A stretch of DNA of 64,000 bases from positions 3,064,001-3,128,000 of the forward strand of contig NZ_CP129968.2 of the NCBI RefSeq assembly GCF_030503875.2, read 5' to 3'. The notes below the pieces were generated by a model. That model saw nothing but the letters and a program-made list of their open reading frames with translations, searched no databases and was not told the DNA's origin. Below are positions 7,425 through 16,665 of the stretch, one piece after another (position 1 is the stretch's first letter; every line of letters starts with the position of its first letter). The position numbers and the translations under genes are program-made. Source of the stretch: Marivirga arenosa. Lineage in GTDB: Bacteria; Bacteroidota; Bacteroidia; Cytophagales; Cyclobacteriaceae.

Positions 7425-8822
7425 ATGTATGCAATTGTTGATATAGAAACTACAGGAGGATATGCAGCAAGAAATCGCATTTGCGAAATTGCTATCATTC
7501 TTCATGACGGACAAAAAGTTGTTAAGGAATATCAATCTTTAATAAATCCAGAACGGCACATCCCACCTCAACTATCTGCAATTCATGGTATTAATGATCA
7601 GATGGTGGCGGAAGCACCTAAATTTTATGAAGAAGCCAAAACTATTCATGAATTATTAGACGGTAATATTTTCGTTGCTCATAGTGTGAATTTTGATTAT
7701 TCCTTTGTAAGAGCTGCATTTCAAGATTTAGGTTATGATCTGAAATTAAGAAAACTTTGTACAGTCCGCTTAAGCAGGAAAATATTTCCTGGCTTAAAAA
7801 GCTATAGCTTAGGAAATATTTGTGACGACAGAGGTATACAGATTCATGATAGACACAGAGCTTTTGGTGATGCTATCGCTACTGCCGAGCTTTTTACTCA
7901 ATTAGTTGAAAATGATAGTGAAGGAATTATTGAGAAATCCTTAAAGAAAAATGCTTCTGTAGTGAATATTCCTGAAAACTTAGACCGGAAAGTTTTTGAA
8001 GAATTGCCTGAAGCTCCAGGGGTTTACTATTTCCTAAATCAAAAAAATCAAATTATATATGTAGGAAAGGCTAAAAACATCAAAAAAAGAGTCAGCAATC
8101 ATTTTGGTGGAACGAAATTAGAAGTCGCAAAACAAGCCTTTCAAAGTCAAATTCATCATGTAGATTACTACTTGACTGGCAATGAATTAATAGCATTACT
8201 TCACGAATCACATGAAATAAGAAAAAATTGGCCTAGATATAATAGAGCTCAAAAAAGCAATAATCCTGGTTATTCTATTTATTTATACGAAGATAGAAGG
8301 GGGTATAAAAGACTACAATTAGGTAGAAAGCAAACTGGAATGAAAAGCATTTTAAGATTTCCTAACCATGCATCAGGCTTTAGTTTTCTCAATGAAATGA
8401 GTAAAAAATTAAATATTTGCCCCAAAATGGCTGGAATACAGTCAAGCCCAGATGCCTGCTTTGATTTAAAACTTGGTTTATGCGAAGGAGCTTGTATTGG
8501 AGATGAATCACTAGAGGATCACAATATAAAAATCGAAAAATTCATTGAGATTTGCGATATCGAAAAGAGTGATTATTTATTAATGGGTGATGGTAGAACC
8601 CTTAGTGAGAAAGCGTTTGTATTAGTTGAAAACGGGAACTATCAAGGCTTTGGCTTTTTCGATCAAGATGAATCTATCTCAGCCTGGGATGAATTCAAAA
8701 AATATTTGATAAAATATCCTGACCACCCAGAAATAAATAAGATTTTAAATAGTGAACACGCCACAAAACACTACAAAAAGATTAAGAAGGATGCTTTTAA
8801 AAGTAAGGTTGAAAAAATTTAA
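7425..8822 (+). CDS. DnaQ-like exonuclease fused to GIY-YIG (UvrC-type) nuclease
   Basis: This 465-residue fusion has two nuclease modules. Residues 1-165 are a DEDDh 3'-5' exonuclease like the DNA polymerase III epsilon subunit: DIETTGG (Asp6, Glu8), then HSVNFDYSFV, then HRAFGDAIATAELF. Residues about 190-275 are a GIY-YIG endonuclease like the UvrC N-terminus or Cho: APGVYYFLN and IYVGKAKNIKKRVSNHF. The last 180 residues resemble neither UvrC's HhH nor its UvrB-binding tail. It contains CDIEKSDYLL and several cysteines. Related DnaQ-UvrC fusions occur in Bacteroidota and Actinobacteria and are assumed to act in DNA repair. Its stop codon shares the TTAA tetranucleotide with the convergent dnaA stop. 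Confidence 0.88.
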   Translation: MYAIVDIETTGGYAARNRICEIAIILHDGQKVVKEYQSLINPERHIPPQLSAIHGINDQMVAEAPKFYEEAKTIHELLDGNIFVAHSVNFDYSFVRAAFQDLGYDLKLRKLCTVRLSRKIFPGLKSYSLGNICDDRGIQIHDRHRAFGDAIATAELFTQLVENDSEGIIEKSLKKNASVVNIPENLDRKVFEELPEAPGVYYFLNQKNQIIYVGKAKNIKKRVSNHFGGTKLEVAKQAFQSQIHHVDYYLTGNELIALLHESHEIRKNWPRYNRAQKSNNPGYSIYLYEDRRGYKRLQLGRKQTGMKSILRFPNHASGFSFLNEMSKKLNICPKMAGIQSSPDACFDLKLGLCEGACIGDESLEDHNIKIEKFIEICDIEKSDYLLMGDGRTLSEKAFVLVENGNYQGFGFFDQDESISAWDEFKKYLIKYPDHPEINKILNSEHATKHYKKIKKDAFKSKVEKI

Positions 8823-10234
8823 ACCTTTTTCATTTTAAATCTCTTTTTAAGCTCTTCCATTTCTTCTCTAAACCTTTTATCTACTTGCATCATATCATTT
8901 ACTGATTGCACAGCATGAATAACAGTAGAATGGTCTCTTCCTCCAAAATGGTAACCGATAGATTTTAAGGAGTGATTGGTATGTTCTTTACAGAAATACA
9001 TGGAGACTTGTCTAGCGATAACAATTTCTTTCTTTCTCGTTTTCGCTTTTAAATCATCAATTTTTACAGCAAAGTGTTCTGAAACTGTCTTTTGAATGAA
9101 ATCTATTCCAACTTCTGATTCAATATCGTGAACAATATTTTTCAGTGTCTGCTTAGCTAATTCTAGGTCTATTTCTTTTCTATTTAGTGAAGCATGAGCA
9201 ATTAAAGAAATCAAAACCCCTTCTAATTCTCTAATATTAGTATCTACTGAATACGCCAAATATTCAATAACATCTTCTGGAATGTGTATCCCATCACTTT
9301 CCATTTTATTTTGAATAATGGCAATTCTTGTTTCTAAATCCGGTTGTTGTAAATCAGCAGTTAAACCCCATTTAAATCTCGAAAGTAATCTATCTTCTAA
9401 GCCCTTCAAATCTCTTGGTGGTCTATCGGAAGTCATTATGATTTGCTTACCATTTTGATGTAAATGGTTGAAGATATGGAAGAATATTTCTTGTGTCCGC
9501 TCTTTACCTCCTAAAAATTGAACATCATCAATGATTAATGCATCTATATGAAGATAGTAATTTGAGAAATCTTGAATCTTATTATTTCTAAGAGCATCAA
9601 TAAATTGATTTGTAAATTTTTCAGACGAGACATAAAGAACAAATTTCCCATTTAATGTATCTTTAATCTCGTTTCCGATTGCTTGCACTAAGTGTGTTTT
9701 ACCCAGTCCAACACCCCCATAAATCATCAAAGGGTTGAAAGAAGTAATTCCAGGTTTTTTAGCCACTGCATATCCGGCCGAACGCGCCAATCTATTACAA
9801 TCTCCTTCAATAAAGGTATCAAAAGTATAATTAGGATTAAGTTGAGAGTTCTGCTGACTTAAATCTACACCATTTAATGCAAATGGATTCAAAGGCTCTG
9901 GTCTCTCTTGTTCCTTTGGTTTATTGGATTTATTATTATTTGGAAGATTGATTGTAAAGGGCTTATACTGTTCATTTCCTTTATCAACAATAACAGAATA
10001 TTCAAGTCTTCCCTCCGGACCTAGCTCCTGGTGAATCACTTTTCTCAAAATATGAACATAGTGCTCCTCTAACCATTCATAAAAGAATTGACTGGGAACT
10101 TGAATCGTTAGAATATTATTTTCAAGTTTCACAGGCTCAATAGGAGAAAACCAAGTATTAAAACTTTGTTCTCCTACACTCTCTTTAATGGAGTGAAGAC
10201 AATTATTCCATACTGATTTACAGTCTTTAACCAT
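8819..10234 (-). CDS. dnaA: Chromosomal replication initiator DnaA
   Basis: DnaA binds origin DnaA boxes and melts the DNA to start replication. Domain I (DnaB/self-interaction) is residues 1-85, followed by a low-complexity linker (about 86-130). The AAA+ module has Walker A GGVGLGKT (173-180), Walker B LIIDDVQF (233-240) and sensor/arginine-finger segments (MTSDRPP, LLSRFKWGL). The C-terminal DNA-binding domain ends with the DnaA signature GGRDHSTVIHA. Its 471 residues are full length, with an ATG start. The gene is alone on its strand, facing the exonuclease gene with a 4-nt stop overlap and divergent from mutA across about 395 nt. Confidence 0.98.
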   Translation of the reverse strand: MVKDCKSVWNNCLHSIKESVGEQSFNTWFSPIEPVKLENNILTIQVPSQFFYEWLEEHYVHILRKVIHQELGPEGRLEYSVIVDKGNEQYKPFTINLPNNNKSNKPKEQERPEPLNPFALNGVDLSQQNSQLNPNYTFDTFIEGDCNRLARSAGYAVAKKPGITSFNPLMIYGGVGLGKTHLVQAIGNEIKDTLNGKFVLYVSSEKFTNQFIDALRNNKIQDFSNYYLHIDALIIDDVQFLGGKERTQEIFFHIFNHLHQNGKQIIMTSDRPPRDLKGLEDRLLSRFKWGLTADLQQPDLETRIAIIQNKMESDGIHIPEDVIEYLAYSVDTNIRELEGVLISLIAHASLNRKEIDLELAKQTLKNIVHDIESEVGIDFIQKTVSEHFAVKIDDLKAKTRKKEIVIARQVSMYFCKEHTNHSLKSIGYHFGGRDHSTVIHAVQSVNDMMQVDKRFREEMEELKKRFKMKKV

Positions 10235-10629
10235 TCACATTAATAATTGGCGGATTTCAAATTTGAAGCCCTTTTTAAATCGGGGCTGACAAAAATGATA
10301 AAAAAATAGGTAAGAAAAAAATGGATTTTTACTTGACATAGCGTTAAATACATTTCAGTCAATATATGATATTATATAAGTTAAATTTTCTTTAAAAATT
10401 AACATTTTTTATTTGATTAAAAGATTTGGAGACAATTATCCAATTCAAAAACCTGACCAACGTTTAATATAATTAATAAATCCAACTTAAGCTACAACCT
10501 TCTGTTTTAAATAGCTAAGTTATTCATAACTGAATTAAGTCATATCCCTAATTCACCTTTTATATTAATATCATTTATGTATAGCAGGAAAAATATTAAC
10601 TTTAACATTTAAACGACTAAATGAAGTAA
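10235..10629. other. Intergenic region between divergent dnaA and mutA
   Basis: This is 395 nt of very A+T-rich DNA holding the promoters of both genes. A short inverted repeat AGCCC/GGGCT (10267-10271 with 10283-10287) falls in the probable dnaA leader. One 8/9 DnaA-box-like site, TTATTCATA, lies at 10520-10528; I saw no box cluster or iteron array, so origin function is not supported. A three-codon mini reading frame (ATG AAG TAA, 10621-10629) directly abuts the mutA ATG. Confidence 0.5.
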
Positions 10630-12435
10630 ATGAGCAGAAAAAAGCTATTCGAAGATTTTGGAAAAAGTTCAGCTATTGACTGGAAAAATCAGATCATTAA
10701 GGAGCTAAAAGACAAGCCTTTCGAAAGTCTTGTGACTAAAACAGTTGAAGGAATTTCGATACAGCCTTTTTACCATCAAGATAATTCAGATTTTAATTAT
10801 CTAAACATTCAAAATCCGATACAAAATCAGCATGAAGCATTGCCTCCACGCTTTTGGGTTAATCAAGCTAAGATTGTCATAGAAGATGAAAAATCAGCCA
10901 ATCAAAAAGCCCTACAAGTTTTAAATCAAGGTGCTGATGGCATCATCTTTAAAATTTCTAAAGCGGATTACGATCTTGAAATACTTCTTAAAGATATTAA
11001 AGCTGAATATTGCAGCATTTCATTTCAATCGGACGAACCCTTTTATTCATATATAAAAAAATATATTAACTACATAAATTCTCACAATATCGATAGCCAT
11101 AAATTAAGTGGGTTTTATTTATGTGATATTATAGAATGTAGAGATGCTGGAAACATCGGTTTAAATGATAAAGATTATGAAAGCATTGCCGAGCTAATTA
11201 AGCATGCCGATGAATACCCTAACTTTAAACCATTATGCATAAGTAGTAATCTATTTCACAATTCGGGTGCTAATATAACTCATGAGTTGGGACTAACTTT
11301 AACAAAGTCAGTAGAGTTTTTAGATAAATTAACTGATCAAGATTTAAAAGCAAGCAGTATTCTCAAATCAACCGTTTTCTCAATTGCAGTTGGTAAAAAT
11401 TATTTCTTTGAAATTGCTAAACTAAAGGCATTAAAGCTAAATCTTCTAAAAATCGCAGAAGCATACGAAAGTAAAATTGATGCTGATGATATAAGTATTC
11501 ATTGTGACACTAGTATCAGGACAAAATCTGCATTAGATTTCAATGTAAACCTTTTGAGAAATACTAATGAGGCAATGGCTGCTATTGTGGGAGGATGTAA
11601 CAGTTTATGGGTTCAACCACATGATGAAGCGGCTGGAAAACCATCTAGTGAAACTTTCAAAAGAATTGCTTTAAATATCTCAAGCATTTTAAAAGAAGAA
11701 AGCCATCTTGATAAAATAGTAGACCCAACACAAGGAAGCTATTATATTGAGAACTTGATCAATGAAATTGCTGAAAATTCGTGGAAAATATTCTTAGAAT
11801 TTGAGGAAGAAGGCTCGTACAATCATCACTATGAGAATGGTAATATCCATCAATTAATTGACACTGATGCTGGTAAGGCCGAACAAAAATTATGGTCTAG
11901 AAAGGATGTAGTAATTGGTGCAAATACCTTCCAACTAATTGGAGAGAATGTAAGCGAATATCTAGATACTGAAGAAAGTGGTAAAAGTTTAGAAGCCAAA
12001 AGACTTACTGCCACAATCGAACATATGAGATATCGCATTGAAAAATTAGTGAAAGAAAAAGGTGAAAATTCAAGACCAATGGCTGAAATCATTTCTTTGG
12101 GCACTGATCCAGTAACAAAAGCAAAAGCTGATTTTGCCTATAGCTTTTTAGGTATTGCAGGTATTGGGATATCCTCTGAGAAAATTGAAAAGGAATTAAG
12201 CCAAGTAAAGGATTCAAATGAAGAGGTTTCAATTAGTGTTTTATGCTATTCTGACAAGCCTTCTGATTTAAATGATTACATTACTAATCAAAATAAAATC
12301 ATATTGATTGCTGGGCAGGAAGAAAATGAAGAGCAACTGAAAAAACTTGGTTTATATGGATGTATCAACAGAAATGTAGATACTAAAAGATTTTTAGATA
12401 ATTTATTAAAAGACTTAGGAATAGCACTTATATGA
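10630..12435 (+). CDS. mutA: Methylmalonyl-CoA mutase small subunit
   Basis: This is the small, non-catalytic subunit of the heterodimeric B12-dependent enzyme that interconverts (R)-methylmalonyl-CoA and succinyl-CoA, linking propionate metabolism to the TCA cycle. Its 601 residues form a degenerate copy of the large-subunit TIM barrel ([32 protein letters not shown]) with a C-terminal flavodoxin-like domain lacking the cobalamin-binding DxHxxG motif, as expected for this subunit. The ATG start follows directly after the stop of a two-residue mini-ORF, which could affect initiation. The stop overlaps the mutB start in an ATGA junction, indicating translational coupling and equimolar production. 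Confidence 0.95.
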   Translation: MSRKKLFEDFGKSSAIDWKNQIIKELKDKPFESLVTKTVEGISIQPFYHQDNSDFNYLNIQNPIQNQHEALPPRFWVNQAKIVIEDEKSANQKALQVLNQGADGIIFKISKADYDLEILLKDIKAEYCSISFQSDEPFYSYIKKYINYINSHNIDSHKLSGFYLCDIIECRDAGNIGLNDKDYESIAELIKHADEYPNFKPLCISSNLFHNSGANITHELGLTLTKSVEFLDKLTDQDLKASSILKSTVFSIAVGKNYFFEIAKLKALKLNLLKIAEAYESKIDADDISIHCDTSIRTKSALDFNVNLLRNTNEAMAAIVGGCNSLWVQPHDEAAGKPSSETFKRIALNISSILKEESHLDKIVDPTQGSYYIENLINEIAENSWKIFLEFEEEGSYNHHYENGNIHQLIDTDAGKAEQKLWSRKDVVIGANTFQLIGENVSEYLDTEESGKSLEAKRLTATIEHMRYRIEKLVKEKGENSRPMAEIISLGTDPVTKAKADFAYSFLGIAGIGISSEKIEKELSQVKDSNEEVSISVLCYSDKPSDLNDYITNQNKIILIAGQEENEEQLKKLGLYGCINRNVDTKRFLDNLLKDLGIALI

Positions 12436-14579
12436 GACCTGATTTTTCAAAAATTCAATCAAAAAACATAACTGCTGAACATAAGAAAGCAGAAGGCAGA
12501 ACTGAATGGAAAACAGCTGAGAACATTGTTATTCCACCAGTTACTGATAAAAGTAACATACAAGAAGCTGAACATTTAGGTTTTATCGCTGGTAAAGCAC
12601 CTTATTTAAGAGGACCTTACAGTACTATGTATGTAAAGAGACCTTGGACTATTCGACAATATGCAGGTTTTTCTACTGCAGAAGAATCGAATGCTTTCTA
12701 CAGAAGAAACTTAGCAGCGGGCCAAAAAGGACTTTCAGTTGCTTTTGATTTAGCTACTCACAGAGGTTATGATTCCGACCACCCAAGAGTTGAAGGAGAT
12801 GTGGGAAAAGCGGGAGTAGCAATTGATAGCATTTTAGATATGAAAGTACTCTTTGATCAAATTCCTCTTGATAAAATGTCGGTTTCAATGACCATGAATG
12901 GAGCTGTAATTCCAGTTATGGCCTTTTATATAGTGGCAGCCGAAGAACAAGGAGTGAAACCAGAACAATTATCTGGTACTATTCAAAATGATATTCTAAA
13001 GGAGTTTATGGTGAGAAACACTTATATCTATCCACCTAAACCTTCAATGCGCATCATTTCAGATATTTTTGAATATACCAGTAGAAATATGCCAAAATTT
13101 AATTCAATCAGTATTAGTGGGTACCATATGCATGAAGCAGGTGCTACGGCTGATTTAGAATTGGCTTATACCTTAGCGGATGGATTAGAATACATTAGAG
13201 CTGGTATTAAGTCTGGATTAAAGATTGATGAGTTTGCTCCTCGCCTATCTTTCTTCTGGGCAATAGGTATGAATCATTTTATGGAAATTGCCAAATTGAG
13301 AGCTGGAAGATTACTATGGGCTAAAATTGTAAAGCAATTCAATCCTCAAAACCCAAAATCTTTGGCATTAAGAACTCATAGCCAAACATCAGGCTATAGT
13401 TTAACTGAGCAGGATCCTTATAATAATGTAGCCAGAACTTACATTGAGGCAAAAGCAGCTGCATTAGGCCATACTCAATCCCTACATACAAATGCTCTGG
13501 ATGAAGCTATTGCATTACCAACAGACTTTTCAGCTAGAATCGCTAGAAATACTCAGTTATTCTTGCAAAATGAAACGCAGATCACTAAAACTGTTGATCC
13601 ATGGGGTGGCTCTTATTACGTAGAATACTTAACTGATCAATTGGTTCAAAAAGCATGGAAATTAATTGAGGAAGTTGAAGAAATGGGCGGCATGACCAAA
13701 GCTATAGAATCTGGCCTGCCCAAAATGAGAATTGAGGAAGCCTCTGCTAAAAAGCAAGCGGGAATTGACTCAGGGCGAGAAGTTATTGTAGGTATTAATC
13801 GTTATCAAACTGATGAAGAGAGTGATATAGAGTTAAGAGAAGTTGACAATACCGCTGTTTTAAAGTCTCAAATTAAAAGACTTGAAAAGTTAAAGGACGA
13901 ACGAAATGAAGAGGATACTAAAGTCGCCTTAAATAATTTAGCTGAGTGTGCTAAATCTGGAAAAGGGAATTTATTAGAATTTGCAGTTGAAGCAGCTAGA
14001 AAGAGAGCAACTTTAGGTGAAATATCAGATGCTATGGAAGAATCATTTGGAAGACATAAAGCTACTATTCGATCAATTCAGGGTGTATATTCTGGTGAAG
14101 CGGGGAATAGTGATGAATTCAAACAAGCTCAAAAATTAGCGAATGAATTTGCTGAATTAGAAGGAAGAAGACCTAGAATTCTAATTGCTAAAATGGGTCA
14201 AGATGGCCATGACAGAGGAGCTAAAGTAATAGCCACTAGTTTTGCTGACTTAGGATTTGATGTTGATATAGGACCTTTATTCCAAACTCCTGAAGAGTCT
14301 GCTATGCAAGCTGCTGAGAATGATGTTCATATAGTTGGAGCTTCTAGTTTAGCTGCAGGGCATAAAATGTTAATCCCTAAATTGATTAATGAGCTTAAGA
14401 AAATCGGTAGAGAGGATATTATGGTTATTGCTGGTGGTGTTATTCCACCAAAGGATTATGATTTCCTTTACGAGGCTGGAGTTTCAGCAGTTTTCGGACC
14501 TGGAACTAATATCGCAAAGGCAGCAATTCAAATATTACAAAAGCTTATGGGAGTAGATGAAGTAGAAAATGATAATTAA
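12432..14579 (+). CDS. mutB: Methylmalonyl-CoA mutase large (catalytic) subunit
   Basis: This 715-residue catalytic subunit has an N-terminal TIM barrel binding the CoA thioester ([20 protein letters not shown], about 56-75). A C-terminal B12 domain carries the DxHxxG signature in [13 protein letters not shown], whose histidine replaces the lower axial base of cobalamin. The end [19 protein letters not shown] is typical of the family. Overlap with mutA by 4 nt shows they form one operon. The usual partners (MeaB/ArgK GTPase, epimerase) are not adjacent. No cobalamin riboswitch was recognised upstream of the pair. The call is secure. Confidence 0.98.
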   Translation: MRPDFSKIQSKNITAEHKKAEGRTEWKTAENIVIPPVTDKSNIQEAEHLGFIAGKAPYLRGPYSTMYVKRPWTIRQYAGFSTAEESNAFYRRNLAAGQKGLSVAFDLATHRGYDSDHPRVEGDVGKAGVAIDSILDMKVLFDQIPLDKMSVSMTMNGAVIPVMAFYIVAAEEQGVKPEQLSGTIQNDILKEFMVRNTYIYPPKPSMRIISDIFEYTSRNMPKFNSISISGYHMHEAGATADLELAYTLADGLEYIRAGIKSGLKIDEFAPRLSFFWAIGMNHFMEIAKLRAGRLLWAKIVKQFNPQNPKSLALRTHSQTSGYSLTEQDPYNNVARTYIEAKAAALGHTQSLHTNALDEAIALPTDFSARIARNTQLFLQNETQITKTVDPWGGSYYVEYLTDQLVQKAWKLIEEVEEMGGMTKAIESGLPKMRIEEASAKKQAGIDSGREVIVGINRYQTDEESDIELREVDNTAVLKSQIKRLEKLKDERNEEDTKVALNNLAECAKSGKGNLLEFAVEAARKRATLGEISDAMEESFGRHKATIRSIQGVYSGEAGNSDEFKQAQKLANEFAELEGRRPRILIAKMGQDGHDRGAKVIATSFADLGFDVDIGPLFQTPEESAMQAAENDVHIVGASSLAAGHKMLIPKLINELKKIGREDIMVIAGGVIPPKDYDFLYEAGVSAVFGPGTNIAKAAIQILQKLMGVDEVENDN

Positions 14580-14678
14580 CATTTTACCTTCAATCAATTA
14601 AACATAAGTGAATATAATTCGAATAAATAATTAAACATTTAGGTATTTTATATCTTTAATTGAATACACATAAAACAA

Positions 14679-15860
14679 ATGAATATGAAATTGTTAAAAT
14701 TTATAATACCAGTCATAGCCGCTAGTTTCCTAATTGCATGTGGTGGCAATTCAAAAGAGAATAAAGCTGAGGAATCAACTAGTGAGGAAAAAGTAGAAGC
14801 AAAACCATCAACTGAGATGGATAGCTTATTATCAACTTTAAATCTTCCTGAAGGATTTGAGATATCGGTTTATGCAGAAGTGCCAAATGCTCGTTCAATG
14901 GCTTTATCTGAATCTGGAACTTTATATGTGGGGAACAGACAAGAAGATAAAGTTTATGCAGTAAAAGATACTGATGGAGACGGAACAGCAGATAAGAAAT
15001 ATATTTTAGCTGAAGGGTTAAATATGCCTAATGGTGTTGCATTAAAAGATGGTGATCTTTATGTAGCAGAGGTTAGCCGTATTTTGAAATTCGCTGATAT
15101 AGAGAATTCTCTTGAAAGCCCATCTTATGAAGTTATTTATGATGAATATCCAACAGACAAACACCATGGTTGGAAATATATTGCGTTTGGACCAGATGGT
15201 AAATTATATGTACCAGTAGGAGCTCCTTGTAACATCTGTAATAATCCAGACAAACCTGTATATGCAAGTATTACGAGAATGGATCCTGATGGAACTAATA
15301 TGGAAGTATATGCACATGGAGTTAGAAATACGGTAGGCTTTACATGGCATCCAGAAACTCAAGATTTATACTTTACGGATAATGGTAGAGATATGTTAGG
15401 GGATGATATTCCTCCCTGTGAGTTGAATGTAGTCACAGAAAAAGGACAGCATTTTGGGTACCCATTTTGTCACGGAGGAACAATTAAAGATCCTGAGTTT
15501 GGTGACATGAGATCTTGCGATGAATTTAAAAAGCCATACAGAAACTTAGGTCCTCATGTAGCCCCATTAGGATTAAAGTTTTATACAGCTAATCAGTTCC
15601 CAGAGAAATATCACAATCAAATTTTCATAGCAGAACACGGAAGCTGGAATAGATCAAAAAAGATCGGATATAGAATTCAAATGGTAAGCAATACTGATGA
15701 AGGTGAACCAACATATGAAACATTCATTAACGGCTGGTTAGATCATGAAAAACAAGAAGCTTGGGGTAGACCAGTTGATGTATTATTAAATGATGCAGGG
15801 GATATGTTAATCTCTGATGACCTTAAAGGAGTTATATATAAAGTAAGCTACAAAGGATAA
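14679..15860 (+). CDS. Sorbosone-dehydrogenase-like beta-propeller lipoprotein
   Basis: This 393-residue exported protein begins with a lipoprotein signal peptide (LIAC lipobox, Cys at about residue 21) and an acidic, Ser/Glu-rich linker to about residue 45. The rest is a six-bladed beta-propeller of the L-sorbosone dehydrogenase/glucose dehydrogenase (GSDH) family: LPEGFEISVYAEVPNARSMA, then HHGWKYIAFGPDGKLYVPVG, GVRNTVGFTWHPET and EHGSWNRSKKIGYR. Several family members use PQQ; the two Cys near PCNICN could form a disulfide. It is probably attached to the outer or inner membrane facing the periplasm. A near-consensus -7 box TATCTTTA lies at 14651-14658. Two ATGs, 6 nt apart, could start it. 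Substrate is unknown. Confidence 0.82.
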   Translation: MNMKLLKFIIPVIAASFLIACGGNSKENKAEESTSEEKVEAKPSTEMDSLLSTLNLPEGFEISVYAEVPNARSMALSESGTLYVGNRQEDKVYAVKDTDGDGTADKKYILAEGLNMPNGVALKDGDLYVAEVSRILKFADIENSLESPSYEVIYDEYPTDKHHGWKYIAFGPDGKLYVPVGAPCNICNNPDKPVYASITRMDPDGTNMEVYAHGVRNTVGFTWHPETQDLYFTDNGRDMLGDDIPPCELNVVTEKGQHFGYPFCHGGTIKDPEFGDMRSCDEFKKPYRNLGPHVAPLGLKFYTANQFPEKYHNQIFIAEHGSWNRSKKIGYRIQMVSNTDEGEPTYETFINGWLDHEKQEAWGRPVDVLLNDAGDMLISDDLKGVIYKVSYKG

Positions 15861-15882
15861 TTTCAAATAATCTATAGAGTTA

Positions 15883-15917
15883 AAAAGGCGAATCAATCGA
15901 TTCGCCTTTTCTTTTTT
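15883..15917. terminator. Bidirectional intrinsic terminator
   Basis: A perfect 12-bp stem (AAAAGGCGAATC with GATTCGCCTTTT, 15883-15910) with a 4-nt loop is followed by a T-run. It separates two convergent lipoprotein genes and can serve both. Confidence 0.9.
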
Positions 15918-15923
15918 TGCTAA

Positions 15924-16508
15924 TTATTTATTAACTGGAGTTATCATGATATGAGCTCTATGTGTACCCGGATCCATGATCCAGGCACCACCTGGCACCA
16001 TAGGCTTAGTTGGCAATCCTGTTGACTCTGCCGTAGCAAAAGGAATATATACTACATATCGTAAACTTGCATTTTCTACTTCTCCTGTTTCTTTATTATA
16101 ACTGGCATTTACTCCAGATAAAACATGTAATGTACTCGGGTGGTCAGGCATTTTGAGTGTTCCTGCTTTTGCTTCCTTTTCTCTTATTTCAAATATCTCG
16201 CCCCTCTCCTTTCCTTCTGCACGTAATTCATCTCCTCTTTTCATAAAAGGTTGTAAATCCTTATGGTAGCAAGCAACACTAAAACCTTCTTTATTAGGAT
16301 CATCAGCCACACAAATCTGCTCATTTGTACCTTCTCTTAAAAGTACTTTTTTACCATCAGCATCAAATCCATAAACTGTTGCTCTATCCTGCTTTTCAGG
16401 TGGCGCAGCCTGAACAGCTGCTGCTATCTGCCCTTCTTTATCAGGAATCTGAGCCTCACAAGAAATTAAGCTTATTAAAAAAATCGGGATTAAAAAAAGT
16501 TGTTTCAT
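15924..16508 (-). CDS. Putative lipoprotein of unknown function
   Basis: This 194-residue protein has a lipoprotein-type signal: LFLIPIFLISLIS followed by Cys17, a good lipobox (L-I-S-C). I do not recognise a named family. The mature part begins with an Ala/Gln-rich stretch and has two cysteines (ICVADD, VACYHKD). A charged helical segment follows (RGDELRAEGKERGEIFEIREKE). The C-terminal half is beta-rich, with LRYVVYIPFATAESTGL and a final GGAWIMDPGTHRAHIMI. The ordered His/Cys content could hint at ligand binding, but that is speculation. It is transcribed alone, convergent with the propeller lipoprotein and divergent from the glycan operon. Confidence 0.6.
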   Translation of the reverse strand: MKQLFLIPIFLISLISCEAQIPDKEGQIAAAVQAAPPEKQDRATVYGFDADGKKVLLREGTNEQICVADDPNKEGFSVACYHKDLQPFMKRGDELRAEGKERGEIFEIREKEAKAGTLKMPDHPSTLHVLSGVNASYNKETGEVENASLRYVVYIPFATAESTGLPTKPMVPGGAWIMDPGTHRAHIMITPVNK

Positions 16509-16608
16509 GAGTATGTTAATTGGTCTAACTTATTAGACAAGTTAAGCAATTAGTAGATATTATCTAAATCAAGCTAAAAACACAATAAAAATGAAGCTTT
16601 AAAAGTCA

Positions 16609-16644
16609 TGATCTTGGCCTAGGATCAAGAAATAACTATTATTG
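16609..16644 (+). promoter_or_regulatory. Promoter and quasi-palindrome before the glycan operon
   Basis: A TTG -33 element (16614-16616) lies 20 nt before a 7/8 -7 box TATTATTG (16637-16644), about 20 nt ahead of the first ATG. An inverted repeat TGATC-N9-GATCA (16609-16627) with a G+C-rich centre overlaps the -33 element. It is a candidate operator in an otherwise A+T-rich region. Confidence 0.5.
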
Positions 16645-16665
16645 TAATTCCAAAACACAAAAAGC

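Noticed and set aside
10235..10629. Replication origin beside dnaA
   Set aside because: Only one imperfect DnaA-box-like site (TTATTCATA) was found, with no cluster and no clear unwinding element beyond general A+T richness. In Bacteroidota the origin is often not beside dnaA. A GC-skew plot of the whole chromosome would decide.
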